64,000 nucleotides of DNA. Origin: Physella acuta (lineage: Eukaryota > Mollusca > Gastropoda > Physidae). The stretch lies in assembly GCF_028476545.1 (NCBI RefSeq), contig NW_026732980.1, forward strand, positions 172,501 through 236,500, written 5' to 3'. The position numbers were made by a program, and so were the translations under genes. Position 1 is the stretch's first letter; every line of letters begins with the position of its first letter. Under the pieces are notes generated by a model. That model was not told the origin of the DNA. It worked only from the letters and a program-made list of their open reading frames with translations, and searched no databases. Below are positions 1 through 24,400 of this stretch, one piece after another.

Positions 1-628
1 TCTATTCCTCTTCCTTCAACACGGTTCTTTTAAAAACACAGAAAACAAATATAAAAATAAAATAATATTATAGTAATCTTTGAATCGAACGAGTAAAAAT
101 TCATGTGTCAAATATTTACATTGTTGTTCTAATATTACAGAAAATTAATATTTAGATTGCATTATCAAGTAAATATTAGATGGAAATTAAAATATACTGT
201 GTATAGGGGCGGGGCCTGTCTGTTTGAAAATTAATGCCTTGTTACAAACTCTATTTGGAATGGAGTGGTTGAGTGGCACACTGTTTCAGTCCTAACCCTA
301 AACTTCAGACCATGGTTAATAAATGTCACCCTGAATATGAACTTAGGCATCCTTTTACGTAAACCTAACTCAATATTAGAACACGTCTATTTTAACTCTT
401 AATTAGTGGCGCATTAAGGAAAGCTCAAAAGGCTAGAGTTAAGCACATGTAAATTTCAGTGACACTTAGGAAGGCATGGTCTAGTGCTAGAAAACATGTT
501 TACCATCTAGAAAGTCTTGATTGGTCCCCTTGATTGGACCCTTTACCTAAAACAGGTGATGCAATGCACCACAGAGGAATTAGAATCCAGGTGGAAAACA
601 ATAGGCCTAGCAGTTGGCAGAGGGAAAG

Positions 629-825
629 TGTGGTCAAATGGTAGAGCATTTGACTGCTAGCTCAAAAGTCTTGAGTTCGGATCTTGGTTCCGACTTGAGA
701 ATGTAGGACATCCCTGAGTCCACCTGGCTCTGAAGATTACCTGACTTATGTTGGGGAAAGTAAAAACACATGGACTCTACTTCATCTGCCCAATAGATTA
801 CTAAGTCTTAAGAGGAATTTTACTT
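629..825 (+). mobile_element. tRNA-derived SINE, plus strand
   Basis: Head with A-box-like TGGTCAAATGGTAGAGC and B-box-like TTGAGTTCGGATC; body with CCCTGAGTCCACCTGGC; tail GGACTCTACTTCATCTGCCC, shared with other copies here. Gene A intron 11. Confidence 0.7.
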
Positions 826-999
826 AGCAGTTGGCAATAAACTTTTTAATATTCTCTTTTCTGTTGTCTGCAGCTAAATATTTTTTTAAAGCTGTAGCAT
901 CATGTCCATAGGATCAGCTCAAGCTAAGTCCACTTGCACTCTCAACCCCTCTGCTAGTACTCCTTATCAAAGTGTAGAAAAAATATCATAACACCTTAC

Positions 1000-10682
<9,683 letters not shown>

Positions 10683-10707
10683 CGCTACAGATCTGTAACA
10701 AATGGAT

Positions 10708-10709
<2 letters not shown>

Positions 10710-10781
<72 letters not shown>

Positions 10782-10825
10782 TATAGTATATACACATATA
10801 TTTTATAAAAGTTATATTATATATT

Positions 10826-10912
<87 letters not shown>

Positions 10913-10918
10913 GTTATA

Positions 10919-10968
<50 letters not shown>
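10710..10968. repeat. AT microsatellite just upstream of gene A coding start
   Basis: (AT)n runs broken by short TTAATATAG-type spacers. It lies in the region where the 5' UTR intron or promoter of gene A would be. Confidence 0.95.
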
Positions 10969-10971
<3 letters not shown>

Positions 10972-12286
10972 GCATATCGATCGCTCTACCACCCGACCAC
11001 ACCGTCTATATGCTTGAATGTATGTGTGTATTTTGTGTTCTCTTTTTGAGTTTTTAAAATACTTTTGTTTGTACGGTGTATGCTACAGATATTAAACTTC
11101 ATAAATATAATGCTAATGCTAGACAATTCATAATGTTACTAGCATGGTCTAATATGCAGATATTTTATCACCACACTTACTCTAACCCTCAACTATATGG
11201 CAGCAGTTGCCCGTTATAGTAAATAGAGTATTGTATAAATTTTATTTATTAATACAATTGTTGCAAAGTTATGAATTGATTGGTTTACCTTAATTTAATT
11301 TTTCTTTCAACAGTGAAAAGAAATCCGAGTTTTTAGATTTATTTATTTGTTTTCACCATAATCCTGAATTCACAGATGAACTATATTATTACAAAATCTA
11401 ATTACTTTTTTTAACGATTTTTTTCTATTTGAATTTTTCTCTAGACCCTAATACGAAAAATAAAATTCTAAACGAATTACTACAATAATAGGCGTGTAGC
11501 GTGTGAAAAATCTGGTACACACTTGGCAAGAGATGGGCACAAGTGTGCCTGATTGGGTTATCTTCATATCTCATTGAACTATTGATTTCTATCGTGATAT
11601 CTTCAACGCGTTTGACCTCCTCAAGTGCTAGATATGATTTGGTTGTTATCTTGTGAAGTTCTTATGCCATTTTATTTTCTCCATTTGATTATTATATATG
11701 TAATTGATGTTCATGTCTTTGATGCTGTGTAAAATCTATCAAATAAATTATTATTACTGATTTAAAGGTTTAAAACAATTGAATTAATAATAATAAAAAA
11801 AAAAAAAAAAAAAAGAAAAAAAAAACTAATTGAGGACTGTATAGATATAGAAGAGTGTTTGCTTTTACGTGTCTCATGTAATAACATAACTTTTCCGATT
11901 GCTTAAAATTTGTATCATTTTAATTCTCTGTAATCCCAAATTCATTTCAGCTCTACTTTAAAAAAACAAACAAATTCAACCCTCTCCCCCCTTCTCGTCC
12001 CCTCAGCCCACCACGCTGATGGAAAAAAAATCCCTTGAATCATCATTTAATTACACATTTGCATTTTCAGTTTCAGGTTGGTTTTTAATTTTTATTTTTT
12101 CTTTATATTTAGACGTTTTGTATTAGATCTATGTATTAGTAAACCATCTTAAATGAATGAAAGTAGGCTACAAGTAAGAAAGAAATATTACTATTGTAAA
12201 TCTGTATCAGTCCTCACAAGCCGGTGATGAAAACTGTAATACTAAAGCGAACACACACAACTGACGCTGTAAATTACATGTCTGAG

Positions 12287-12287
<1 letters not shown>
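10969..12287. other. Gene A upstream region, no gene seen
   Basis: AT-rich sequence with A-runs (11798-11826). No coding pattern or recognisable transposon end. The gene A 5' UTR exon and promoter may lie here. Confidence 0.4.
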
Positions 12288-12346
<59 letters not shown>

Positions 12347-12351
12347 AACGT

Positions 12352-12391
<40 letters not shown>
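12288..12391. repeat. Two long poly-A runs
   Basis: A runs of about 55 and 38 bases separated by TTAACGTC. No element end could be seen beside them. Confidence 0.9.
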
Positions 12392-12393
<2 letters not shown>

Positions 12394-13180
12394 TGAAAGT
12401 AGCTTGTCGCAAAATGGCGAAGTAAATAAATCTAATTAATTGATTGAATAAATTTGATGGTAAATTTAATTTTATTTGTTGTATTTATTTATCATGGTTT
12501 TTTTAAAAAGTAACTATTAGGATGAACAATGCCACACTGCCATGAAAAAGACACCTTTGATCAAGAACATCCATAATTACTTTATATACATTTTTAGCTT
12601 TCTTATTATTAATTATTAAATTGAGTCAGCAGTTTTAAAATGATTAAGCAATTTCCAGCGTCTCGTGTAGCCTCCCCTTAAGAACATTGCCATTATGTTA
12701 GTGGATGATGGGAGATAATTACTGTACAGGTATTACAACATTTCTATACGCCGTTAAACTATTTAAGGGAATATGATTATGAATTGATATTTCGAGACTT
12801 AGTGGTCCATAGGAAAGAAAGAAAGGAAACAATTTCTTGAAGGACTACGTCATACCTGGGGTGGGGGGGGGGAGGTGAGGAGGTGGGGGAGATTAACAAC
12901 GAATAACTCAAAGAATAACATAATGGTCAGCGGCCAGGCGTTTTAGCTGATTTGATCTTAGGTACGGTACACATTATAGCTGTGTGAGCTCAAGTCCAAA
13001 AAAAGAAGTCAAGGTACTGATACAGCCAGTTTTCGAACTTCAACCTTCAATTTATAATGACCCCCCCTCCCACTGTTCTTCAATAAGACCATTAAAATGG
13101 TAAGTTTTTCTTCGTTATTAATTGTAATGTCAGACCTGATTTACTCCAACACTATTTAGTATTAAGTGTCACTCTGTGAT
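12392..13180. other. Intergenic, no gene seen
   Basis: Unremarkable AT-rich sequence with one G-rich stretch at 12859-12890. Confidence 0.4.
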
Positions 13181-13405
<225 letters not shown>

Positions 13406-13769
13406 AAGCAATGAACTCAATCTACATTAACAACGATGTTGGGATATTATTTAGAACTAGAGTTTTTTTTATTTTTAAAAATTTCCTTTTCAAAGACGCA
13501 AAATTTGTGTGTATACATCTGCATTCTCTTTTAATTAACACTCGAATTTAGAGCCATCTTTAAAATACCAAGGCCCGCTACTTTCAAGTAAAAGTTGGTA
13601 GGTCAAAACCTTGTGTTTGGATCCGTAGGGCGTTTTGTGTATTGGATGAACACAGCGTGAATCTGTAGTTCACATACCACACAGTTCATTGTTTAAGCTA
13701 GAGCTACACGCTGTCACAGGTGCGATAACTTATCACCAGATAACCGGCGCATACACAGGCACCAACAAA

Positions 13770-14225
13770 ACCGAAATCCCACCCACCCACACACCCACTA
13801 ACGAAACAATCACCACCCACCCAACAACCCACCTACCACTCACTATCAAGGCATCCGCTAGCCACCCACCCAATATCACACCAACCCTCTCAATAACAAC
13901 AACAAACCACCACCCACTCACCCGCCAACAAACAAACCTCCGCCAATCTACTCAAACAAAATCCCACCCACCACCCTCCGCCCACCCTCGCACCACCCAC
14001 CTACCAACCTACCACCCACCTACCTAACAACCCCCCACCCACTTACCTACCAACATACCGACCACCACCCACCCACCAAACCACCACCCACCCACCAACA
14101 AACAAACAACCACTCACCCACCCACCCATCACCAACCCATCCAAACCCTACCCCCCCCCCTCCACCCATCCACCCATCCAAAACCCCACTACCCACCCAC
14201 CCACCCATGCAAACCCCACCCACAC
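13770..14225. repeat. C-rich low-complexity tract of CCCACC/CCAACC
   Basis: Long ACCCACC-type simple repeat without fixed unit. The 112-aa frame across it (13689-14027) is Thr/Pro/His-rich by composition and not a gene. Confidence 0.85.
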
Positions 14226-15182
14226 CTACATGAGCTCAACTTTCTACTGCGACTTTGTATGCTAGCTCATGTAAAATGAAACTAGACCACGGCTCCACAT
14301 TTGTACCCCTAATGCACATAATATATGCTGCAATTTTGTGCAACATTTGCAACATTTGCAGCAATACTCTGCACACTCAGGGCCTTGGGGTAAAGTAACC
14401 GGCAACTGTATGTCTCTAATGTAGCAAAAGACCGCACGTTAGTGCTACCAATGTAGCAACATGCTGCACACTTAGGTCATTAAAGTAAAAAAAACATGCA
14501 CATTTGTGTCCCTAATGTAATGATGTGATGTATGATTGCCTTTAACGCTATAAATAACTATACTTTTGTGTTTTATGTGTAGACTAGAAAAAGACTGCAT
14601 TTCTCTGCGTCTAATGTTAAAATAAGACTTACATTTTTGTGGCATAGTCTTGACTGAGATTTGTTGAGGTTGTTACGTAGAGATAAAGATTGCTCTCGGC
14701 TAAAAGAGCATAACTTGCATCCAAGCATTTGTTGATTACTTCCCTTTCCAAAAGGGAAACAATTAGTATTTAAATTGCAATTTAAGGGGCGGAATTGAAG
14801 TGTGACGTTATATTAGAACGTTTAGAGGGGTGCGGGTCGTATGACATTTCATGACGAGGAGCGACTATGGAGAAGGGTGTGCGTGTGTGTGTTGGTAGGG
14901 GAGGGGGTGGTGATTGTGCGTTAAAAAAGCGTGACGTTATTTATGGGCGATCTTCAGGGTTAGAGTTCATGAAAAATTTGTGAATGAACTATCATTATTG
15001 GCTAAACTAATATTTGGTTATGACTATCTAAAATTGCCTATTGATTGGATAAAAAATTGTAGCTTAAATATTTGAAGATTAAAATATTTTAGACGATTAA
15101 TTGTTAAAAAAAGGAATACCCAAGATGTTGAAAATGTTAAAAAAATAAATAGAATGCTAAAACTTGAAGCACAACAAGATAA
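14226..15182. other. Intergenic between genes A and B, no gene seen
   Basis: Contains loosely repeated segments of about 60 bp with CTAATGTAGCAA / GTCCCTAATGTAA (14300-14540) and the degraded MITE remnant near 14800-14950. Confidence 0.4.
14760..14955. repeat. Degraded GTGACGT-rich remnant of the TIR MITE family
   Basis: AGTGTGACGTTATATTAGA near 14800 and GCGTGACGTTATTTATGGGC near 14930, with GGGTCGTATGACATTTCATG between. It looks like ends of the same MITE family, too diverged to delimit. Confidence 0.35.
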
Positions 15183-15780
15183 GTTTATGGATTTTTTCTT
15201 TTATTTACATGTATTGGACATTTTATTACTATGGTAAACTTTGTCACTAGTACCGCAGTAATCTATTTTTTGAGAATAAACTTTATTAATTTATACTAAT
15301 TTTCTTTTAAAGGAGACACTACAACTCGTATACACTTTTATAAAAGAAAAAAAAACATATTTGAAAAAAAATTTCATTCAGCATAATTGCACATAAACTC
15401 AATCAAAAAGACGAAAAGACAATCACCCACTTAATACCCTATGATAATATTATTCAAATCACGCACTACTTCGAATCTAAGTTTAGAAATCATTATGACA
15501 ACAATTAGAAAAAAAAAACAACAAACAAGCAAATAACAGAAATGTTGCTTCGGCGTTTTTTTTCAATAGACAAACAATAAAAAAAAGTATAATTTTCCTT
15601 TTAATAAATACAAATATTCCTGATGAAGACCTATGGTCGAAAAGTCATTGAAAGAGTTTTGTTCGTTGAAGATTTCCGTATTTCCCGTACCCTAGCGTCA
15701 AGCTCGCTCTCCGATTCACGTTGAAGATTTCCGTGTTTCCCATACCTTAGGGTCAAGCTTGCTCTCCCATACACTGGACC
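15183..15780 (-). other. Gene B 3' flank / probable 3' UTR with a two-copy repeat at the stop codon
   Basis: Just below the stop codon (15781-15783) lie two copies of a roughly 56-bp unit (15664-15719 and 15720-15775) containing GTTGAAGATTTCCGT. Further down, AATAAA-type signals on the minus strand occur around 15283-15290 and near 15190. I cannot tell which one is used. Confidence 0.4.
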
Positions 15781-18700
15781 CTAGCTGGCACTGCTCATAG
15801 CGATGGTGTCATCCCCGCTGGGCTTCAACTTCTTGACCACAACCACAATCAGCGCTACCACCAAGGCTCCGCCCAACAACATCCCAACTGCTATCCCGGC
15901 CATCGCTCCTGGAAAACAGGAAAAAAAACTTTCAAAACTTTTGAGCAATTTTTAAAACAATTTTGTAGGACTTCTACAAATTCAATATTAAAAAATAATT
16001 TGTTTTCTTCTATTTATAACTAAATATCAAGGTTAAGAGATTATGCCAGTTTGTTTATTTTATTGTTTTAGTAGCATGGCGTGTTTATTGAAGTAAAATA
16101 CAAACTGGAAACCAAATGCAAACACGTATACAATTCAAGATTAATTTCGTAGAAGTTTAGATTTATGGCCAAAATTAAATGAAAATCCATTTTCTTTCAC
16201 CCTCTCCCCTCCCCCATTGGTGGTGTTGTATTTATCTATTTCTTTTCAAATGAAAATTATAATAAAAAGTTCGTTCTTAAAATAGTTTTATTGTGCTGAG
16301 ACCTAAAGGAAATAAAAAGTCCGATAACTCAAGATCCAAGGGCGGTAATAATAATAAAGAAATTACTAACCACTGGTGAAGCCAATGGTGGTTGATGATG
16401 ATACTGCTTGAAATTTCCCTTTGTTTTTAGTGACGGCAGCAGACCCAGGCCTAGCGTACAGCGTCGTCTTGGCCTGGTGTAAACAACGCAAGTAACCATA
16501 GCAACAGTTATATAACCACAAGTTACCATATCAAGTTGTAATCAATACAAGTTACCATATCAAGTTGTAATCAATACAATCAACCATAGCGACGGTTTTG
16601 TAGTAAAAAAAATAGCCTGTTGGCTTAAAATATCACCGTTTTTATAACTTTACTAACGTAATCGGTTGCTTGTTCATTTAATTATTTGTGAATCATCAAC
16701 TGCATTGAACTTCCCCTCTCTTGTGAACCCTCGGCTTAACTACAACACTCGTCATTTAACTTGACATCTACACTCGTTGGTCTTCACTTCTACCACTACA
16801 ACAGCTGCACCATCAGTCGATCCCCAGCCATCAATGTGAACCTCAACGACCCCCTTCTGCGAAACCATGCAATTCATCAACTGTCACCCAAACCCAACAA
16901 CAATATTTAGCCCACTACCCTTCATACCATCCCACGACCATAAAATACATCAGCTGTTACCCCATAATAACACCCCATAGGCCCACTACCCCTCACATCT
17001 CATACCCTATCAACGACCCCCACATCATCACCTCTGGTGCTAAGTCCCTCCCTCAATTCTCTGTTCCACCACCCCACTACCCTTCATACCCCCCACACCC
17101 CACACCATCACCCCCTGAACCCACTCCCTCCCTCAACTCCCTGCTCCACCACCCTCTACCCCTCACCCTTCATACCCACCCACAACCCCACACCATCACC
17201 CTTATAATCCACTCCCTCCCTCAACTCCTTGTTCCACAACCCCTCTACCCCATACCATCCCACTACCCCACACCATCACCCCCTGAACCCACCCCTCTCT
17301 CAACTCCCTGCTCCACCACCCCACTACCCCTCACCCACCATACCCTACCACAATCCCACACCATCACCCTCAAGAACCCACTCCCTCCCCCAACTCCCTG
17401 CTCCACCAAGTACTCACGTTCGAGCCAATGTCCACGTAAAACGAGCCGCCGTTCACTTTGTTGACGAAGTTGGAGAAGATCGTCTGACTACTGACAGGGG
17501 GCTGGGAGGGCGTCACGCCCCGTTGGTCGCCGCCCAGACGTGGGGTTTCCAGTAGTTTAAACCTGACCACAAGCTCGTTGTTATTAGCTGGCTGAACCTG
17601 TTCGGAAAAAAAGAGTAAATAATAGCTTCACATTGTGAACATAAAGGCGTCTCTAGGGGGTGCCTGGGTTGTGTCCACCCCTTTTAGTTAAACTTTCTAT
17701 TTGTATTAGAAGTTGTAGCCTATATTTAGCGAGACAATAGTATTTTTATACAATGCTATTATAAAGTTGATAAAGAATATTTAAAAACTTTGCTGTGACT
17801 CATTTCCGTTTGCAATTTTAGTTTTAATTTGTCTCTATTGTATTCTAAAATTATCGTCATTTTGATTGGGGGGAGGGGGATTGCTCACCTGGAGAAGTCC
17901 ACCGCCCCTCCCACAGACCAAATAGATAAATTAAATAGAAAAAATTAACTTTAACCGGTGTCGTCGTCTTCGTCGCCCCACTCCCTATTTTTAACCCCCC
18001 CCCCCCCCACCCTCTGAGAAAACGTCGGAAAGATACATATTTCGCCGTGGTTTCTATTGGTCAATGCCACAAGGACACGACAATGCTTACGTCCAGCTCT
18101 GCGATTCTCAGCGATGACCCCAGACCCGTGGCACTGACCAGCGCTCCGAGGAAATTTTGCCTGAAGCTGCCAGGGTCTGGTAGGTAGAACTGGTCGTAAC
18201 GTCCTGGAATATAAGGATTTACAGGTGAGATGTGGGTAGGTAGGAATAACAGAACTAATGTGTGGTTTGCGTTGTGAACATGAAACGCCTATGGGAGAAT
18301 AATCTAGAGTTCTGTACTAGTGTACCATACATCCAGAAGGTTAGATCATCCCTTTGGATATTGTATCTGGTGACGTAAGTACTAGTAAACGAATTCACAC
18401 ATTGCTACGCTTGAAATTACGAGCAATACCGACCCTTCAGCTACCTGTGACTTCCAGCACTCAAGACCCCCACAGCTACCTGTAACTACTAACACAAAAG
18501 ACCCACCTCACCTGTGCACTAAAGACCACTCTTATGTATCAATGACACATAGAAATATTGAACCCTCTACATCGGTAATAATAGCACTACAGCCAACTAA
18601 CCACCCACCTATAACTACATACACTACAGACCCCTAACCACCCACCCAACTACATACACTACAGACCCCTAACCACCCACCTATAACTACATACAGACCC

Positions 18701-21322
18701 CTAACCACCCACCCAACTACATACACTACAGACCCCTAACCACCCACCTATAACTACATACACTACAGACCCCTAACCACCCACCCAACTACATACACTA
18801 CAGACCCCTAACCACCCACCTATAACTACATACACTACAGACCCCTAACCACCCACCCAACTACATACACTACAGACCCCTAACCACCCACCCAACTACA
18901 TACACTACAGACCCCTAACCACCCACCCAACTACATACACTACAGACCCATAACCACCCACCCAACTACATACACTACAGACCCCTAACCACCCACCTAT
19001 AACTACATACACTACAGACCCCTAACCACCCACCCAACTACATACACTACAGACCCCTAACCACCCACCCAACTACATACACTACAGACCCCTAACCACC
19101 CACCCAACTACATACATTACAGACCCCTAACCACCCACCCAACTACATACACTACAGACCCCTAACCACCCACCTATAACTACATACACTACAGACCCCT
19201 AACCACCCACCCAACTACATACACTACAGACCCCTAACCACCCACCCAACTACATACACTACAGACCCCTAACCACCCACCTATAACTACATACACTACA
19301 GACCCCTAACCACCCACCCAACTACATACACTACAGACCCCTAACCACCCACCCAACTACATACACTACAGACCCCTAACCACCCACCCAACTACATACA
19401 CTACAGACCCCTAACCACCCACCTATAACTACATACACTACAGACCCCTAACCACCCACCCAACTACATACACTACAGACCCCTAACCACCCAACTACAT
19501 ACACTACAGACCCCTAACCACCCACCCAACTACATACACTACAGACCCCTAACCACCCACCTATAACTACATACACTACAGACCCCTAACCACCCACCCA
19601 ACTACATACATTACAGACCCCTAACCACCCACCTATAACTACATACAGACCCCTAACCACCCACCCAACTACATACATTACAGACCCCTAACCACCCACC
19701 CAACTACATACATTACAGACCCCTAACCACCCACCTATAACTACATACACTACAGACCCCTAACCACCCACCTAACTACATACACTACAAACCCCTAACC
19801 ACCTACTTATAACAACATACACTACACACCCCTAACCACCCACCTAACTACATACAAACCACTAACCACCCACCTATGACTCCACTCACTAACTTCCACG
19901 TCACGCATCACTGAGCAGCACCACAGACCTACCTGAAAAAAACACCTCCACGTTCATCGTGTTGTTGGTGCTAAAGCAGTTGGACACGTCGGGTACGTGC
20001 TTGTCGGGGGAGTCGGTCCACTCAAAGATGTGGTACTGGAGGGAATTCTGTGGGAGACATGAGAGAATAATGACCTTGTATCAGATATGAGAGAATAATG
20101 ACATTGTATCAGATATGAGAGAATAATGACATTGTAGGAGACATGAGAGAATGACCTTGTAGGAGACATGAGAGAATGACCTTGTAGGTGGCATGAGAGA
20201 ATGACCTTGTAGGTGGCATGAGAGAATGACCTTGTAGGAGACACGAGAGAATGAACTTGTAGGAGACACGAGAGAATGACCTTGTAGGAGACATGAGAGA
20301 ATGATGACCACCCACCTATAACTACATACACTACAAACCCCCACCCATGACTGCACGTACTAGCCTCCACGTCACGCACCACTGAGCAGCATGAGAGAAT
20401 GATGACCTTGTAGGAGACATGAGAGAATGACCTTGTAGGAGACATGAGAGAATGATGACCTTGTAGGAGACATGAGAGTATGACCCTGTAGGAGACATGA
20501 GAATGACCTTGTAGGAGACATGAGAGAATGATCTTGTAGGAGACATGAGATAATGACCTTGTAGTTGTAGGTAGCATGAGATAATGACCTTGTAGGAGAC
20601 ATGAGAGAATGATGACCTTGAAGGAGACATGAGAGAATGATGACCTTGTAGGAGACATGAGAGAATGACCTTGTAGTTGTAGGTAGCATGAGATAATGAC
20701 CTTGTAGGAGACATGAGATAATGACCTTGTAGGAGACATGAGAGAATGACCTTGTAGGATACATGAGAGAATGACCTTGTAGGTGGTATGAATGAATGAC
20801 CATGACCTTGTAGGAGACGAGAGAATGACCTTGATCTTGTAGAAGACATGAACAAATGACCATGACCTTGTAGGAGACATGAGAGTATAACCATGTACGT
20901 GGCATGAAAGAATGACCATGATCTTTCACGAAAGGTTATGGTGCAAATATATAAAGAGCCTAAGAACTAAAGAGAGAGGATTTGACTGGAGTCCACCTGT
21001 ATTTTTGTTACCTTGTCACGTGATGCGATGGCCGAGAGTGACTGAGGGTCACTGTAGCCGTGTACTCACCACGATCCCAGAGCCAGGCTGAGGGGTCGAC
21101 TGGCGCTCTAGCATGATCGGCATGGTGAACGGGGTCTGGTACCCGTTGCTCCTCATCCAGTCGTACTTGGGGATAGAGAGCACACACTAGGTGTTAGTAC
21201 AGCTATACATACAGCTATGTACGAGACACACTCACATACACACACAAAATACACACACACACGAACATATATACATATATATATATATATATATAGAGAG
21301 TATATAATATATAATATATATA

Positions 21323-21403
<81 letters not shown>

Positions 21404-24400
21404 TTGTTTATATATTTATATATAATATACATATACACAAATAAATATTCATCTATATATACACAGATAAATACTTATATATATACTTACGGTAGCGAAG
21501 TACCAGATGTACAGTGTATTCTGGAGATGGTCAGGTGCATTGTCCACCATGTATGTCGCCCAGGTATCGCAGTCTATGTCTCTTATTCTATGCTACAAAA
21601 AAAAAACAATAACAACAAGACAAATCTTACGAATGAGAAAACAGCTAAAAAGTTCCCATCTAAGAATGCATATAAACGTGTCTAACAGCTTCAGATTCTT
21701 TAAACAACTTAAAGGGAATCTGACGCCACATCGCCATGAGAGCACATTGCGCATTTTCTTAGTAAAAAAAGATGTATGGAACATTACGAGCGTTGGTTTC
21801 CCCCCCCCCCCATCCCCCCTCACCCCGATTGTTCTAGAACATTGTCAAACGAATGGAAACTAAACCGAATTCGCGTGGATGTCTTGACACTACGTATGCA
21901 TTAAGACGGTATTTTTCATTCCTTTTATATATTGTTTACATTCTCAATTTAAAGAATTCGTCTCTCATGTACTCAAATTATCAATACTCAATCTCTTTAA
22001 ACAAGCGTTCTCATAATGCATCTTCTTCTTCTTCTTCGTTCTTAATTGAGAATATGGTGGAGGATTTAGACAACAAGTCCAACTTCGTGAATAAACCGGA
22101 CTGTGGTCTCCAGATCAGCAGGTGCCCCATATAATTTTTCCCTGAGTGGGGTGGGCAGGGGCCAGTGTCTGATTCGTGCCTGGTCATATAAAGAACATTC
22201 CTGAAGGACGTGCTCCGTATTATCCGGGGCCTTGCCACAAGGGCATATTTCGCCACACCCAATTTTTAGTTTTTTTATGCATGTGTTGATTTAGTCTGTT
22301 ATGGCCTGTTCTAAGTCGAAAGATTATGTATTGTTGTTTTCGTGTCAAGTTATAATATCCATCATCTTTGTTGTAGTGAGGGTGTGTGTCAGACCACATT
22401 TGCTCATAATGCATCGATTCTTAACATTTACAAAATACACTATAACCTAAATACAGATTCTTGAAGACGGGTATCGATACTCACAATTCCCATGTACTGG
22501 TACTTGTCACTGTCCAGGCTGAAGAATTCGTCCGAGTTTCTCATCCGGACATTGCCGTTCCTGTCGCTGTACGCATCGTCGCGGCTTCCGTCTATGGCGG
22601 AGGTGATACAGGCCCCTGAGGTCAAATCCAGCTGGTAGCTGATACCTGCAATATACGGAGCTTAAGGTGTGATACTGGCTAGTGCTTTACGGAGCTTAAG
22701 GTGTGATACTGGCTAGTGTTTTACGGAGCTTAAGGTGTAATACTGGCTAGTGCTTTACGGAGCTTAAGGTGTGATACTGGCTAGTGCTTTACGGAGCTTA
22801 AGGTGTGATACTGGCTAGTGCTTTACGGAGCTTAAGGTGTGATACTGGCTAGTGCTTTACGGAGCTAAAGGTGTGATACTGGCTAGTGCTTTACGGAGCT
22901 TAAGGTGTGATACTGGCTAGTGCCACCTCGACACACGGACACCTTTACGGAGCTTAAGGTGTGATACTGGCTAGTGCTTTACGGAGCTTAAGGTGTGATA
23001 CTGGCTAGTGCCACCTCGACACACGGACACCTTTACGGAGCTTAAGGTGTGATACTGGCTAGTGCTTTACGGAGCTTAAGGTGTGATACTGGTGAGTGCC
23101 ACCTCGACATACGGTCACGTTTATGGAGCTTAAGGTGTGATACTGGCTAGTGCCATCCCGACACACGGACACCTTTACGGAGCTTAAGGTGTGATACTGG
23201 CTAGTGCCACCTCGACATACGGACACGTTTATGGAGCTAAGAGTATAAGAGTGCTGGCTAGTGCCACAATCCACAAACTTTCAGCCACAGAAAAATCTAA
23301 ATAATCCCACTCGTTAAATACCGCAAACGTCCACCAATATCAGAGAAGTTCTAAAGGGAAACCCAATAATATCAGAATAAATGTATAGAAAACCCACCAA
23401 TATCAGGATCTCTATAGAACTCTATCGAAAAATAACCCACCAATTACAAATCCACTCTTAGAGAAAACCCACAACATCAGAGGCAGTTTTAAAAGGAAAA
23501 ACCACCAATGTCAGAGCAGATATAAGAAAAACCCACTAAATATAAAACCGCTATATGAGAAAACCCACAAATATCAGTAGATTAAAAAACCCACCAATAT
23601 CAATTCAGAGTAGCTTAAAAGGAAAGCCCACCAATTACAAAAGTAGCTCTAAAGAAAGCCCACCATAGTAGCTCTTAAAAAACCCCCCACCAATTACAAA
23701 AGTAGCTCTAAAGAAAGCCCACCATAGTAGCTCTTAAAAAAAACCCCACCAATTACAATAGCAGCTCTAAAGAAAGCCCACCAAAATTAGTTCTAAAGAA
23801 AGCCCACCAAAGTAGCTCTAAAGAAAGCCCACCAAAGTAGCTCTAAAGAAAGACCACCAAAGTAGCTCTAAAGAAAGCCCACCAAAGTAGCTCTAAAGAA
23901 AGCCCACCAAAGTAGCTCTAAAGAAAGCCCACCAAAGTAGCTCTAAAGAAAGCCCACCAAAGTAGCTTTAAAGAAAGCTCACCAAAGTAGCTCCAAAGAA
24001 AGCCCACCAATTACTAAAGTAGCTCTAAAGAAAGCCCACCAATTACAAAAGCAGCTCTAAAGAAAGCCCACCAAAGTAGCTCTAAAGAAAGCCCACCAAA
24101 GTAGCTCTAAAGAAAGCCCACCAAAGTAGCTCTAAAGAAAGCCCACCAATTACAAAAGTAGCTCTAAAGAAAGCCCACCAAAGTAGCTCTAAAGAAAGCC
24201 CACCAGTAGCTCTAAAGAAAGCCCCCCAGTATCAGAACCACAAGAGAAAACCCACCTGTGTTGTAGTCGTCCACTATCCTGATGTAGGACTTGTCGTTGG
24301 GGCTGTTGCGCTGTGGTGTGCTGATGAACTCCTGCACGAATATCTGCAAGGTCTTCCTGTACTCAACCTGCACGAAAACAGCAGCAAATATCAACTTTAG

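Noticed and set aside
629-700. tRNA gene (A and B box-like strings); same at 9362, 30150 and 34640
   Set aside because: No closed cloverleaf or acceptor stem could be formed; each is followed by the common SINE body and tail.
13689-14027. 112-aa Thr/Pro/His-rich frame resembling a mucin
   Set aside because: It follows from ACCCACC simple repeat composition; no start context, no splice sites, no signal peptide.
19954-20919. 321-aa minus-strand frame rich in [14 protein letters not shown]
   Set aside because: A frame through the 25-bp minisatellite of gene B intron 13. It differs from the exon 14 reading frame and has no protein-like features.
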